The translations under genes were made by a program, and so were the position numbers. Below the pieces are notes generated by a model, which had not been told where the DNA came from, did not search any database, and saw only the letters and a program-made list of their open reading frames with translations. From assembly GCF_034008635.1 (NCBI RefSeq), contig NZ_CP125378.1:2346001-2410000 (forward strand): a stretch of 64,000 nucleotides of DNA, read 5' to 3'. The DNA is from Pseudomonas sp. P8_229. GTDB lineage: Bacteria; Pseudomonadota; Gammaproteobacteria; Pseudomonadales; Pseudomonadaceae. This document shows, in pieces, positions 38,908-49,049 of this stretch; positions within the stretch are counted from its first letter, which is position 1; each line of letters starts with the position of its first letter.

Positions 38908-40107
38908 TTACGCCGCACTAAACAATTTATGCGGATCGATCACAAACTTCTTCGGCACACCGGCATCGAACTCGCCGTAACCTTCCGGCGCCTGGTCGAG
39001 GCTGATCACCTGCACGCCAACCACTTCGGCGATGTTGATGCGGTCCCACATGATGGCCTGCATCAGTTGGCGGTTGTACTTCATCACCGGGGTCTGACCG
39101 GTGTGGAAGCTGTGGGATTTGGCCCAGCCCAGACCGAAGCGGATGCTCAGGCTGCCCATTTTCGCGGCGGCATCGACAGCGCCCGGGTCTTCGGTGACGT
39201 ACAGGCCCGGGATACCGATCTTGCCGGCGACACGCACCACGCCCATCAGTGAGTTGAGCACGGTGGCCGGGGCTTCGGATTTGACCCCGTCATGACCGTG
39301 GCCACGGGCTTCGAAGCCCACGCAGTCCACTGCACAATCGACTTCCGGTTCGCCCAGCAGCGCGGCGATCTGTTCGTGCAGCGGTGTGTCCTTGGACAGG
39401 TCGACCACTTCAAAACCCTGGGCCTTGGCGTGAGCCAGGCGGATGGTGTTGACGTCGCCGACGATCACCACCGCAGCGCCCAGCAGGCGCGCCGAGGCCG
39501 CAGCGGCCAGACCGACCGGACCAGCGCCCGCAATGTAAACGGTGCTGCCCGGGCCAACGCCGGCAGTGACCGCGCCGTGATAACCGGTTGGCAGGATGTC
39601 GGAGAGGCACGTCAGATCGCGGATTTTCTCCATGGCCTTGTCGCGGTCCGGCAGTTTCAGCAGGTTGAAGTCAGCGTACGGCACCAGCACGTATTCGGCC
39701 TGGCCGCCGGTCCAGTCACCCATGTCGACATAACCGTAGGCACCGCCGGCACGGGCCGGGTTGACGGTCAGGCAGACGCCAGTGTGTTGCTCCTTGCAGG
39801 AACGGCAGCGCCCGCAAGCCACGTTGAACGGCACGGAGACCAGGTCGCCGATTTTCAGGTTCTCGACGTCGGAACCCTTTTCGATCACTTCGCCGGTGAT
39901 TTCATGGCCCAGCACCAGACCGGTCTGTGCCGTTGTCCGGCCACGCACCATGTGCTGGTCGGAGCCACAAATGTTGGTGGACACCACACGCAGGATCACA
40001 CCGTGTTCGATCTTCCTGCCACGCGGGTCCTGCATTTTCGGATAGTCGATTTTCTGTACTTCGACCTTGCCAGCGCCGAGATACACCACACCACGATTGC
40101 CAGACAT
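38908..40107 (-). CDS. fdhA: Glutathione-independent formaldehyde dehydrogenase
   Basis: 399 residues, zinc-dependent medium-chain dehydrogenase of the P. putida formaldehyde dismutase/dehydrogenase type. Catalytic zinc ligands in NICGSDQH and GHEITGEV, structural zinc cysteines in CGRCRSCKEQHTGVC, and NAD-binding VYIAGAGPVGLAA. Oxidises formaldehyde released by sarcosine and betaine demethylation. It is the downstream member of glyA-soxBDAG-purU-fdhA, as in PA5415-PA5421. Confidence 0.95.
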   Translation of the reverse strand: MSGNRGVVYLGAGKVEVQKIDYPKMQDPRGRKIEHGVILRVVSTNICGSDQHMVRGRTTAQTGLVLGHEITGEVIEKGSDVENLKIGDLVSVPFNVACGRCRSCKEQHTGVCLTVNPARAGGAYGYVDMGDWTGGQAEYVLVPYADFNLLKLPDRDKAMEKIRDLTCLSDILPTGYHGAVTAGVGPGSTVYIAGAGPVGLAAAASARLLGAAVVIVGDVNTIRLAHAKAQGFEVVDLSKDTPLHEQIAALLGEPEVDCAVDCVGFEARGHGHDGVKSEAPATVLNSLMGVVRVAGKIGIPGLYVTEDPGAVDAAAKMGSLSIRFGLGWAKSHSFHTGQTPVMKYNRQLMQAIMWDRINIAEVVGVQVISLDQAPEGYGEFDAGVPKKFVIDPHKLFSAA

Positions 40108-40209
40108 GCTTTCACCTCGCTGTTGTTTTTATGAAACCGCGTTGCCCAGGCAGGCAGCGCGTTAAGTGCTCGGGTTATTGCTTGTTGGTCTTGCGTTGTC
40201 AGTTATGGC

Positions 40210-40279
40210 CCTATCGCGAGCAGGCTCACTCCTGCATTGGAATGCGTACCCTTGTAGGAGTGAGCCTGCTCGCGATAGC
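40210..40279. repeat. REP pair, flavour A, short spacer
   Basis: CTATCGCGAGCAGGCTCACTCCTGCA, linker TTGGAATGCGTACCC, inverted unit. Between purU and fdhA. Confidence 0.88.
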
Positions 40280-40282
40280 TAT

Positions 40283-41140
40283 CTAAAGAACGACCGTGCG
40301 ATTGGCGTTAAGGAACACCCTCCGCTCAATGTGATAACCCACCGCCCGCGCCAACGTCAGGCCTTCAATATCGCGCCCCTTGGCAATCAGATCCTCAGGG
40401 TAATGACTGTGATCCACCGCCTCGACGCCCTGGGCGATGATCGGCCCTTCGTCGAGGTCGTTATTGATGTAATGCGCCGTCGCGCCCACCAGTTTCACGC
40501 CCTTGTTGTAGGCCTGGTGATACGGCTTGGCGCCCTTGAACCCCGGCAGCAACGAGTGATGGATGTTGATCGCCTTGCCATCGAGCTTGCGGCACAGCTC
40601 CGGCGACAGCACCTGCATGTAGCGGGCGAGGATCACCAGTTCGGCGCCGGACTCTTCGATCACCTGCCACACCTGACGCTCCTGAGACGGTTTGTCGTTG
40701 GGGTCGAGGGGGAAGTGGTAATAGGGGATCTGGTGCCAATCGGCCAAAGGCTTGAGGTCCGGGTGATTGGACACCACTGCCGCGACGTCCATCGACAACT
40801 GGCCGATGCGCTGGCGGTAGAGCAAGTCGTTGAGGCAGTGATCGGCCTTGGAGACCATGATCACCACTTTCGGCCGGTAGTTCGGTGCGGTCAGCTCGAA
40901 GATCATGCCGAACGCCTGACCCCTCTCAGCGAGACCGGAACGGAAAGACTGCTCGTCGAAGCCGTCGGGTTGACGGAATTCCACGCGAATGAAGAAACGT
41001 CCCGAGAGCCGGTCATCGAACGAGTGGTGCTCGGTGACGTAGCAACCCTGCTCGAACAGAAAACGCGTCACCGCGTCCACCGTGCCGAGCACGCTGGGGC
41101 AGTCGGCGGTCAGAATCCATGTGTCTGGGGCGCGGCTCAT
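40283..41140 (-). CDS. purU: Formyltetrahydrofolate deformylase
   Basis: 285 residues from ATG 41140 (MSRAPDTWI). N-terminal ACT domain (about 5-85) and a C-terminal formyltransferase-fold domain with NIHHSLLPGFKGAKPY and the catalytic Asp in YINNDLDEGPII. Releases formate from 10-formyl-THF and regenerates THF for sarcosine oxidase. The sox-linked PurU copy. Its last codons overlap no neighbour; a REP pair follows. Confidence 0.94.
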   Translation of the reverse strand: MSRAPDTWILTADCPSVLGTVDAVTRFLFEQGCYVTEHHSFDDRLSGRFFIRVEFRQPDGFDEQSFRSGLAERGQAFGMIFELTAPNYRPKVVIMVSKADHCLNDLLYRQRIGQLSMDVAAVVSNHPDLKPLADWHQIPYYHFPLDPNDKPSQERQVWQVIEESGAELVILARYMQVLSPELCRKLDGKAINIHHSLLPGFKGAKPYHQAYNKGVKLVGATAHYINNDLDEGPIIAQGVEAVDHSHYPEDLIAKGRDIEGLTLARAVGYHIERRVFLNANRTVVL

Positions 41141-41152
41141 ATTTTTTCCTCT

Positions 41153-41274
41153 GATCGTTCCCACGCTCTGCGTGGGAATGCCGCCATGGACGCTCTGCGT
41201 CCGCTTTTGGGACGCGGAGCGTCCCGAGATGCATTCCCACGCAGACGGTTCGACGCCTCGACGTGGGAACGATC
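41153..41274. repeat. REP cluster, flavour D (RAYT-linked)
   Basis: GATCGTTCCCACGCTCTGCGTGGGAATG at the left and an inverted, partly diverged copy (GTGGGAACGATC) at the right, enclosing the GACGCTCTGCGTCC / GGACGCGGAGCGTCCC hairpin. Confidence 0.9.
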
Positions 41275-41279
41275 ATCCA

Positions 41280-41912
41280 TCAAGCCTGAACGCTCAACCC
41301 GTATTCGGCCGATGCATCCTGCAACCACAACCACCAGTAATCCGAGAAGCTGCGGCGGATCAGCAGTTCCCAGGTGTCTTCAGCGGTATGACGAATCATC
41401 AGCTGCGACTTGGCGAACACCGTGCCGACCGCTTTGCCGACCGGGAAGTTGTTCGGGTGTACGTCGTAGCTGGTGGATTTCATCAGCACCTGACGCACGT
41501 TCGGCCCGCTCAGTTCGAGCACTTGCTGGCCGCCGCTGACGTTGACGATCGCGATGTGCAGATCGCCGAGCGCTTCGCGCAGTTTCTGCTCGGCGGCGAA
41601 CTCTTCACCGCTCGGCACGATCAGCAGCCACTCGTCCGGGCCCATCCATTGCAGGCTGGTCTCGCCTTTGACGATCACGCTCAGGGCGCCGGGCAATTCG
41701 ATGCCCAGGGCCTTGTGCACACCGGCGGCAAACGCCGCATCGTGGCCATCGCCACGGAGGGTCAGGTGACCGAGAAGTTTCTTTTCACGCACGGTCACGC
41801 CGGCGTTCTTGCGACCCTTGCCGACCAGGCTGGCGAGGTCGGCATGGTGCAGCGACGACTCGGCACGGGCCCCGGTGGTCGGGCGTTGTTGGTAAACATT
41901 GGCTGTGGTCAT
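41280..41912 (-). CDS. soxG: Sarcosine oxidase gamma subunit
   Basis: 210 residues from ATG 41912 (MTTANVYQQRPTTGARAE). Small subunit of heterotetrameric sarcosine oxidase; the GcvT-like fold segments LGIELPGALSVIVKGETSLQWMGPDEWLLIV and LELSGPNVRQVLMK are present (quoted in part). Last sox gene, separated from soxA by a flavour D repeat. Confidence 0.94.
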   Translation of the reverse strand: MTTANVYQQRPTTGARAESSLHHADLASLVGKGRKNAGVTVREKKLLGHLTLRGDGHDAAFAAGVHKALGIELPGALSVIVKGETSLQWMGPDEWLLIVPSGEEFAAEQKLREALGDLHIAIVNVSGGQQVLELSGPNVRQVLMKSTSYDVHPNNFPVGKAVGTVFAKSQLMIRHTAEDTWELLIRRSFSDYWWLWLQDASAEYGLSVQA

Positions 41913-41933
41913 AAAGCACCTTCCTGAATTCTT

Positions 41934-42040
41934 GATCGTTCCCACGCTCTGCGTGGGAATGCCGCCATGGACGCTCTGCGTCCGCTCTTGGGACGCAGAG
42001 CGTCCCGGGATGCATTCCCACGCAGAGCGTGGGAACGATC
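41934..42040. repeat. REP cluster, flavour D (RAYT-linked)
   Basis: Nearly perfect inverted arrangement: GATCGTTCCCACGCTCTGCG at 41934 and CGCAGAGCGTGGGAACGATC at its right end, with the internal GACGCTCTGCGTCC/GGGACGCAGAGCGTCCC hairpin. Only 5 bp from the soxA stop. Confidence 0.92.
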
Positions 42041-42044
42041 AGTG

Positions 42045-45000
42045 TCAGATGTTCTGGCGATCACCCTTCGGATCGAAGAACACCGAAGACACAATCTCCG
42101 CCTCGATCACGCTGCCATCGGCCAGCGGGGCAAATACTCGCTCGCCCATGCGCTTCAGACCGCCCTTGACCACACCCATGGCAAACGAATAACCAAGGGA
42201 GTTGTGCGCGTAACTGGAAGTCACGTGGCCAACCATGGTCATCGGGATCGCCTGCTTGGTGTTGAACACCAACTGCGCACCTTCCGGCAGCCAGACATTC
42301 GGATCGATCGGCTTCAAACCGACCAGTTGCTTACGCTGATCCTTCACGCAGTCTTCACGGTTCATGCCGCGCTGGCCGATCCACGAGAACGGTTTGGTGC
42401 GCCCCACACACCAGCCCATGTTCAGGTCGTCCGGAGTCATCGAGCCGTCGGTGTCCTGACCGACGATGATGAAACCCTTCTCGGCACGCAGTACGTGCAT
42501 GGTTTCAGTGCCGTAAGGGGTTAGGTTGTATTGCTTGCCAGCCTCGACGATTTTCTCCAGCACACCCATCGCGTAGTCGGCCTGGACGTTGACTTCGTAC
42601 GACAGCTCACCGGTGAACGAGATGCGGAACACCCGCGCCGGTACACCGCCGACCAGACCTTCTTTCCAGGTCATGAACGGAAACGCTTCGTTGCTCAGAT
42701 CGATGTCGGTCACGGCGCTGAGCAGCTTGCGGCTGTTCGGCCCGGACAGGGTCATGGTCGCCCAGTGGTCGGTGACGGAGGTGAAATACACCTTCATCTC
42801 CGGCCATTCGGTCTGGTGGTACAGCTCCAGCCATTGCAGCACGCGAGCCGCGCCGCCCGTGGTGGTGGTCATGACGAAATGGTTGTCGGCCAGACACGCC
42901 GTCACACCGTCGTCGAAGACCATGCCGTCTTCTTTGCACATCAGGCCGTAACGCGCCTTGCCCACGTCAAGCTTGGTCCAGGCGTTGGTGTACACACGGT
43001 TGAGGAACTCGCGGGCATCCGGGCCTTGAATGTCGATCTTGCCCAGGGTCGAGGCGTCGAGCAGGCCGACGCTGTCGCGTACGGCTTTGCATTCGCGCTT
43101 CACGGCCGCGTGCAGGTCTTCACCGTTTTTCGGGAAGTACCACGGACGTTTCCACTGGCCGACGTCTTCAAACTCGGCGCCGTTGTTCACATGCCAGGCA
43201 TGCAGCGCGGTGTGACGCACCGGTTCGAAGATGTGCCCACAGTGACGACCGGCCACGGCGCCGAAAGTTACTGGCGTGTAGTTCGGGCGGAACATCGTGG
43301 TGCCCATCTGCGGGATGGTCACGTTCAGCGAACGAGCGGCAATCGCCAGGCCGTTGACGTTGCCGAGCTTGCCCTGATCGGTGCCGAAGCCCAGCGCGGT
43401 GTAGCGTTTGACGTGCTCGACCGATTCGAAACCTTCGCGGGTCGCCAGTTCGATGGCGGCGGCGGTGACGTCGTTCTGCAGGTCGACGAATTGCTTCGGC
43501 GCCCGTGCGGTGTTCTTTTCATGCGGCACCTGGAACAGCGCCAACGTCGGTTCTTCGTGACGGCTGAGGGCTTTCGGCAGCACGCCTTCGACGGTCTGGA
43601 AACCGGCTTCAGCGGCAGCGCGCACGCCCCCTTCGAAACCATCAGCCAGCGAATCACCGAGACCGTAAACACCGTTGATGCCACCGACGCACACGCGTTT
43701 CTGCGGTGCTTCGCCCGGTACGAAACCGAGGATATCTTCACGCCAGGTCGGCTTGCCACCGAGGTGCGAAGCCAAGTGAACCACCGGGCTGTAACCGCCG
43801 GAACTGGCGATCACATCGCAGTCGAGCCATTCGCCAGGACTGGTCACAGCGTGCGCTTTGACATCGATCGCGGCAACGCGGGCAGCGGTGACGCGCTTGC
43901 TGCCACGGGCTTCGATCACGGCGCTGCCGGTGAGAATGCGGATGCCTTTGGCGCGGGCTTCTTCCACCAGCGCACCACGCGGATTGCTACGGGCATCGGC
44001 GATGGCGACCACTTGCAGACTGGCGTCGAGCCAGTCCAGCGCCACACGATAGGCGTGATCGTTGTTGGTCGACAGCACGAGTTTCTTGCCCGGTGCTACG
44101 CCGTAGCGGCGCACGTAAGTCGACACCGCACCAGCCAGCATGTTGCCCGGCACGTCGTTGTTGCCGTAGACCAGCGGACGCTCGCAAGCACCGGTCGCCA
44201 GCACGACACGCTTGGCGCGGACACGGTGAATACGCTGACGCACCTGACCGATTGGCGCGCGGTCACCGAGGTGATCGGTGAGGCGTTCGTGAATGGTCAG
44301 GAAGTTGTGGTCGTGGTAACCGTTGACCGTGGCGCGCGGCAACAGCAGCACATCCGGAGTGTTCTTCAGTTCGGTGATGACGCTGGCTACCCATTCCATC
44401 GCCGGCTTGCCATCGAGGCTTTCACGGGAATCGAGCAGGCTGCCGCCGAACTCTTCCTGCTCATCGGCAAGAATCACTCGGGCACCGCTGCGCGCAGCGG
44501 CCAGTGCAGCGGCGAGACCGGCCGGCCCAGCGCCGACGATCAGCACGTCGCAGTGCTGGTTCATGTAGTCGTAGGTGTCCGGATCGACTTCAGTCGGCGA
44601 ACGGCCGAGACCGGCAGCCTTGCGAATGTACTTCTCGTAGGTCATCCAGAACGATTGCGGGTACATGAAGGTTTTGTAGTAGAAACCCGGCGGCATCAGC
44701 TTGCCGCCGACCTTGCCGAGAATGCCCATCATGTCGTTGTTGACGCTCGGCCAACCGTTGGTGCTGGTCGCAACCAGACCTTGATACAGCGCCTGTTGCG
44801 TGGCGCGCACGTTGGGAATCTGCGTAGCTTCGGTCGCGCCGATCTGCAGCACCGCGTTCGGCTCTTCGGCACCGGCGGCGAAAATCCCGCGAGGACGCGA
44901 ATACTTGAAGCTGCGGCCAATGATGTCGACGCCGTTGGCGATCAGTGCGGCGGCCAGCGAGTCACCCTCGAAGCCTTTGTAGCTCTGACCGTTGAAGGTA

Positions 45001-45062
45001 AAGCTCAGCACTTTGTTGCGGTCGATCCGTCCACCGTTGGACAGGCGATTGGTCTGGCTCAT
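42045..45062 (-). CDS. soxA: Sarcosine oxidase alpha subunit
   Basis: 1005 residues. N-terminal ferredoxin-like fold that lacks the iron-sulphur cysteines, an NAD-binding Rossmann domain (DVLIVGAGPAGLAAALAAARSG), and a C-terminal GcvT-like folate-binding domain (from about 610). The complex demethylates sarcosine to glycine, giving H2O2 and formaldehyde or 5,10-methylene-THF. The start overlaps the soxD stop (ATGA). Confidence 0.95.
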   Translation of the reverse strand: MSQTNRLSNGGRIDRNKVLSFTFNGQSYKGFEGDSLAAALIANGVDIIGRSFKYSRPRGIFAAGAEEPNAVLQIGATEATQIPNVRATQQALYQGLVATSTNGWPSVNNDMMGILGKVGGKLMPPGFYYKTFMYPQSFWMTYEKYIRKAAGLGRSPTEVDPDTYDYMNQHCDVLIVGAGPAGLAAALAAARSGARVILADEQEEFGGSLLDSRESLDGKPAMEWVASVITELKNTPDVLLLPRATVNGYHDHNFLTIHERLTDHLGDRAPIGQVRQRIHRVRAKRVVLATGACERPLVYGNNDVPGNMLAGAVSTYVRRYGVAPGKKLVLSTNNDHAYRVALDWLDASLQVVAIADARSNPRGALVEEARAKGIRILTGSAVIEARGSKRVTAARVAAIDVKAHAVTSPGEWLDCDVIASSGGYSPVVHLASHLGGKPTWREDILGFVPGEAPQKRVCVGGINGVYGLGDSLADGFEGGVRAAAEAGFQTVEGVLPKALSRHEEPTLALFQVPHEKNTARAPKQFVDLQNDVTAAAIELATREGFESVEHVKRYTALGFGTDQGKLGNVNGLAIAARSLNVTIPQMGTTMFRPNYTPVTFGAVAGRHCGHIFEPVRHTALHAWHVNNGAEFEDVGQWKRPWYFPKNGEDLHAAVKRECKAVRDSVGLLDASTLGKIDIQGPDAREFLNRVYTNAWTKLDVGKARYGLMCKEDGMVFDDGVTACLADNHFVMTTTTGGAARVLQWLELYHQTEWPEMKVYFTSVTDHWATMTLSGPNSRKLLSAVTDIDLSNEAFPFMTWKEGLVGGVPARVFRISFTGELSYEVNVQADYAMGVLEKIVEAGKQYNLTPYGTETMHVLRAEKGFIIVGQDTDGSMTPDDLNMGWCVGRTKPFSWIGQRGMNREDCVKDQRKQLVGLKPIDPNVWLPEGAQLVFNTKQAIPMTMVGHVTSSYAHNSLGYSFAMGVVKGGLKRMGERVFAPLADGSVIEAEIVSSVFFDPKGDRQNI

Positions 45063-45388
45063 ACCTTCTCTCCCAGCGCCGTCGTGGCTGTTTTCGCCGT
45101 ATCAGCCTTGTCGGTGAATTGCGGCTTGGTGCCGATCTTGTAGGTTTCGAGAATCTCGTAGGTCACGGTGTCGCGGGTGACGTTGAAGTTCTGGCGGCAA
45201 CCGGCGACGTGATCCCACAACTCGTGGTGCAGACCGCGCGGGTTATCGCGGAAGAACATGTAGTCGCCCCACTCCTCGTCGGTGCAGGCGCCTGGATCCA
45301 GTGGGCGCGGGATATGCGCCTGACCGGATGCGTGGAATTCCTCTTCGGAGCGCAGTTCGCCGCAGTGAGGACAGAAGATATGCAACAT
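45059..45388 (-). CDS. soxD: Sarcosine oxidase delta subunit
   Basis: 109 residues. Zinc-binding subunit: C6 and C9 in CPHCG plus H60 and C64 in DHVAGC match the zinc ligands of known tetrameric sarcosine oxidases. GDYMFFRDNPRGLHHELW is the conserved core. Overlaps soxA; 14 bp after soxB. Confidence 0.95.
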   Translation of the reverse strand: MLHIFCPHCGELRSEEEFHASGQAHIPRPLDPGACTDEEWGDYMFFRDNPRGLHHELWDHVAGCRQNFNVTRDTVTYEILETYKIGTKPQFTDKADTAKTATTALGEKV

Positions 45389-45402
45389 GGGGATTTCTCC
45401 TG

Positions 45403-46653
45403 TTAGTGGGCGACGGCAGCAGCGCCGTGTTCGTCGATGAGTGCGCCGTTGTGGAAACGGTCGATGGAAAACGGTGCAGCCAATGGGTGCATTTCACCCT
45501 TGGCCAGGCTTGCGGCAAACACGTTGCCCGAGCCAGGTGTGGCCTTGAAGCCGCCGGTGCCCCAACCGCAGTTGAAGAACATGTTCGGTACCGGAGTTTT
45601 CGAAATGATCGGGCAAGCGTCCGGGGTGGTGTCGACGATACCGCCCCACTGGCGGTTCATGCGTACGCGGGACAACACCGGGAACATCTCGACGATGGCC
45701 TGAATGGTGTGCTCGATCACCGGGTACGAACCGCGCTGGCCGTAGCCGTTGTAGCCGTCGATACCGGCGCCGATCACCAGGTCGCCCTTGTCGGACTGGC
45801 TGATGTAACCGTGCACGGCGTTGGACATGATCACGCTGTCGATAATCGGTTTGATCGGCTCGGACACCAGCGCCTGCAGCGGGTGGGATTCGATCGGCAG
45901 ACGGAAACCGGCGAGTTTGGCCATGTGCCCGGAGTTACCGGCGGTCACCACACCGACGCGCTTGGCGCCGATGAAGCCTTTGTTGGTTTCAACACCGATG
46001 CACACGCCGTTTTCCTTGCGGAAGCCGATCACTTCGGTCTGTTGGATCAAGTCCACACCGAGGGCGTCGGCGGCACGGGCAAAGCCCCAGGCCACGGCAT
46101 CGTGACGGGCGACGCCACCGCGACGCTGAACAGTTGCGCCCATCACCGGGTAACGGGTGTTTTTCGAGCAGTCGAGGTACGGGATCTCGTCGGCCACTTG
46201 CTTGGCGTTGAGCAGTTCGCCGTCGACGCCGTTGAGGCGGTTGGCGCTGACCCGACGCTCGGAATCACGAATGTCCTGCAGGGTGTGGCACAGGTTGTAA
46301 ACGCCACGCTGGGAGAACATCACGTTGTAGTTCAGGTCCTGCGACAGGCCTTCCCACAATTTCATCGCGTGTTCGTAGAGGTGCGCCGACTCGTCCCACA
46401 GGTAGTTGGAGCGCACGATGGTGGTGTTGCGCGCGGTGTTACCGCCGCCCAGCCAGCCCTTCTCGACCACGGCGACGTTGGTGATGCCGTGCTCTTTCGC
46501 CAGATAGTAGGCAGTCGCCAGACCGTGCCCGCCGCCGCCGACGATGACCACGTCGTAGACCTTCTTCGGCGTTGGCGTGCGCCACATGCGCTGCCAGTTT
46601 TCGTGGTGGCTGAGGGAGTGTTTGAAGAGGCCGAAGCCCGAATAGCGTTGCAT
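45403..46653 (-). CDS. soxB: Sarcosine oxidase beta subunit
   Basis: 416 residues from ATG 46653 (MQRYSGFGL); an ATG two codons upstream is also possible. FAD-binding [19 protein letters not shown], and [16 protein letters not shown] with the His expected to hold covalent [20 protein letters not shown] is the C-terminal FAD contact. Site of sarcosine oxidation. It follows glyA by about 20 bp, so glyA-soxBDAG form one transcript. Confidence 0.95.
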   Translation of the reverse strand: MQRYSGFGLFKHSLSHHENWQRMWRTPTPKKVYDVVIVGGGGHGLATAYYLAKEHGITNVAVVEKGWLGGGNTARNTTIVRSNYLWDESAHLYEHAMKLWEGLSQDLNYNVMFSQRGVYNLCHTLQDIRDSERRVSANRLNGVDGELLNAKQVADEIPYLDCSKNTRYPVMGATVQRRGGVARHDAVAWGFARAADALGVDLIQQTEVIGFRKENGVCIGVETNKGFIGAKRVGVVTAGNSGHMAKLAGFRLPIESHPLQALVSEPIKPIIDSVIMSNAVHGYISQSDKGDLVIGAGIDGYNGYGQRGSYPVIEHTIQAIVEMFPVLSRVRMNRQWGGIVDTTPDACPIISKTPVPNMFFNCGWGTGGFKATPGSGNVFAASLAKGEMHPLAAPFSIDRFHNGALIDEHGAAAVAH

Positions 46654-46673
46654 AGTCATTTACTCCAAACCGC

Positions 46674-47927
46674 TCAGCGATAAACCGGGTAGTCGGCGCA
46701 CAGTGCCGCGACGTTCTTGGCCACATTCGCTTCAACATCGGCGTCACCGAGGTTATCGAGAATGTCGCAGATCCAGCCGGCCAGCACTTCGCACTGGGCG
46801 ACCTTGAAGCCACGCGTGGTGACCGCCGGGGTGCCGATGCGCAGGCCCGAGGTCACGAACGGCGATTGCGGGTCGTTCGGCACGGCGTTCTTGTTGACGG
46901 TGATGTGCGCGCGGCCGAGGGCAGCGTCAGCCTCTTTGCCGGTCAGGCCCTGACGGATCAGGCTGACCAGGAACAGGTGGTTGTCGGTACCGCCGGACAC
47001 TACATCGTAGCCACGTTTGATAAACACGCTGGCCATCGCCTTGGCGTTGTCGATCACTTGCTGCTGATAGGCCTTGAAGCCAGGCTCCAGCGCTTCCTTG
47101 AAGCACACCGCCTTACCGGCGATGACGTGCATCAACGGACCGCCCTGGGCGCCGGGGAATACCGCAGCGTTGAGCTTCTTCTCGATCTCTTCGTTGGACT
47201 TGGCCAGGATCAAGCCGCCACGTGGACCGCGCAGGGTTTTGTGCGTGGTGGTGGTGACCACGTCGGCGTACGGCAGCGGGTTCGGATACAGACCAGCGGC
47301 AACCAGACCGGCCACGTGGGCCATGTCGACGAACAGCAGCGCACCGACCTTGTCGGCGATCTGGCGGAAGCGCGGGAAGTCCAGGGTCTTGGAATAGGCG
47401 GAGAAACCGGCAACGATCATCTTCGGCTTGCACTCGACGGCCAGACGCTCGACTTCGTCGTAATCGATCAGCCCGGTGTCGGTGTTGATCCCGTACTGCA
47501 CCGCGTTGTACAGCTTGCCCGAGGACGACACTTTGGCGCCGTGGGTCAGGTGACCGCCGTGGGCCAGGCTCATGCCGAGGATGGTGTCGCCCGGCTGGAT
47601 CAGCGCCAGGTACACGGCGCTGTTGGCCGACGAACCGGAGTGCGGCTGGACGTTGGCGTAATCGGCGCCGAACAGCTGCTTGGCGCGCTCGATGGCCAGC
47701 GCTTCGACTTTATCCACATGCTCGCAACCGCCGTAGTAGCGCTTGCCCGGATAACCCTCAGCGTATTTGTTGGTCAGGCCGCTGCCTTGCGCTTCCATCA
47801 CGCGTTTGCTGGTGTAGTTTTCCGACGCGATCAGCTCGATGTGATCTTCCTGACGTTGCTCCTCGGCATTCATCGCCGCCAGCAGTGCATCGTCGTAACC
47901 CTGGATCTGGTCTTGCTTGCTGAACAT
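46674..47927 (-). CDS. glyA: Serine hydroxymethyltransferase (sarcosine-linked copy)
   Basis: 417 residues. PLP enzyme converting glycine plus 5,10-methylene-THF to serine and THF. PLP lysine K230 in [14 protein letters not shown], substrate-binding [11 protein letters not shown] and [10 protein letters not shown]. First gene of the sox operon, so it uses both sarcosine products, glycine and the one-carbon unit. PAO1 equivalent is glyA1 (PA5415). No glycine riboswitch is evident in the 190 bp upstream. Confidence 0.96.
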   Translation of the reverse strand: MFSKQDQIQGYDDALLAAMNAEEQRQEDHIELIASENYTSKRVMEAQGSGLTNKYAEGYPGKRYYGGCEHVDKVEALAIERAKQLFGADYANVQPHSGSSANSAVYLALIQPGDTILGMSLAHGGHLTHGAKVSSSGKLYNAVQYGINTDTGLIDYDEVERLAVECKPKMIVAGFSAYSKTLDFPRFRQIADKVGALLFVDMAHVAGLVAAGLYPNPLPYADVVTTTTHKTLRGPRGGLILAKSNEEIEKKLNAAVFPGAQGGPLMHVIAGKAVCFKEALEPGFKAYQQQVIDNAKAMASVFIKRGYDVVSGGTDNHLFLVSLIRQGLTGKEADAALGRAHITVNKNAVPNDPQSPFVTSGLRIGTPAVTTRGFKVAQCEVLAGWICDILDNLGDADVEANVAKNVAALCADYPVYR

Positions 47928-48118
47928 CGCGTCTCTCCCGGCGGCGTCGGTGCGCCATTTTGTCTTGGTCAGGCCCGCCGCTTGCGACAGTGCCCTTTGA
48001 TGCGATGGTATGACCGGCGCAGACAGCTCAAATGCCTACGGACGCCACGCAAAGGTGCGTTTACGACATGGTTCGAAATGGCTGGTCGAACGCATCCCTC
48101 GAATCCGTGGAGATCCCC

Positions 48119-48209
48119 TGTGGGAGCGAGCCTGCTCGCGAAGAGACCGGCACCTCCGACATAGAAGTTGGCTGACAGACCGCTTTCGCGAGCAGGCTCG
48201 CTCCCACAG
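48119..48209. repeat. REP pair, flavour A/B hybrid
   Basis: TGTGGGAGCGAGCCTGCTCGCGAAG and inverted copy: the GTGG start of flavour B with the GAGCCTGCTCG core of flavour A. Spacer contains GACATAGAAGTTGGCTGA. In the glyA-TraX gap (47928-48212). Confidence 0.88.
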
Positions 48210-48212
48210 GGG

Positions 48213-48923
48213 TTATGTGCAGGCCGCGCGGATGGTGAACAGCAGGAGGAAATGCAGGGGATAGAGCGCGTAGGCCCAGCGGCGCATGGGCAGCGGATGG
48301 ATAGAACGGGAATGTCGCAACAAGAACAACCCAAGCATTGGCGCAATCAAGCATGCCGCGATGCCGAACACCGCCACGTAGTTGCCGAACTCCGCCGCCT
48401 CATACAACACCTGCCACTGATTGCCCGCCAGACACACCAGCCCCGGCAGCAGGCTGAAATACCAGGGGCGACGAATCACCCACAGCAGCGCCAGCGGCAG
48501 CAACACGCCAAACAAGCCGAACATCAGCCATTGCGAAAACAGCGTCGCCAACAGCAAGGCTCCGACGCCCAGCAGCCGCGACAGCAGCGTCCGATCCTGC
48601 CAACCCCGCGCCACCAGCAGTCCCAGCGCCAGGGTAGGCATCACGTTCAAGGTGTCGGGATCCGGAATGTACAAGCGGTAGGGAATCTCGCTGACCGCGC
48701 TGAACAGCAGTAACCAGCCCAGATAGCGCCATTCGGTCTTCTGCGCACCGGCACGAGAGAGATTCGCCGCCATCGCCAGACAAAACCACGGGAAGGCCAT
48801 CCGCCCCGGAACATACAGCCAATCGGCGCTGATCCCGACATATCGCAGGTGATCGAGCAGCATGCTCAGCAGCGCCAGCCACTTGAGCAAATCCAGCGCG
48901 CCGTCGCGTTTAGTCACGTGCAT
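48213..48923 (-). CDS. TraX-family membrane protein
   Basis: 236 residues from ATG 48923 (MHVTKRDGALDLLKWLALL). About eight helices; the opening DGALDLLKWLALLSMLLDH, then PGRMAFPWFCLAMA and LLFSAVSEIPYRL match the TraX acyltransferase-like family. In F plasmids TraX acetylates pilin. In chromosomal Pseudomonas copies the substrate is unknown and no conjugation genes are near. Same place as PA5414. Confidence 0.8.
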   Translation of the reverse strand: MHVTKRDGALDLLKWLALLSMLLDHLRYVGISADWLYVPGRMAFPWFCLAMAANLSRAGAQKTEWRYLGWLLLFSAVSEIPYRLYIPDPDTLNVMPTLALGLLVARGWQDRTLLSRLLGVGALLLATLFSQWLMFGLFGVLLPLALLWVIRRPWYFSLLPGLVCLAGNQWQVLYEAAEFGNYVAVFGIAACLIAPMLGLFLLRHSRSIHPLPMRRWAYALYPLHFLLLFTIRAACT

Positions 48924-49049
48924 AATCGGGCCACAAACTGGTAATTTTCTGACAGCGACATCTCGTGTGCTCCCCGGAAGATCTTCGGTAAAGTGCGCAT
49001 CATCATTGACCACGAGCCTTCACAAGAGTCTCGACCACGGAAGCCGGCC

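Noticed and set aside
42531..45143. 870-residue open frame opposite soxA/soxD
   Set aside because: It is the high-G+C antisense shadow of soxA; residue composition is His/Arg/Val-rich without any domain, and it has no ribosome site.
47928..48118. Glycine riboswitch upstream of glyA-sox
   Set aside because: I looked for the tandem aptamer GG-rich core and found none; only a REP pair and plain leader are present.
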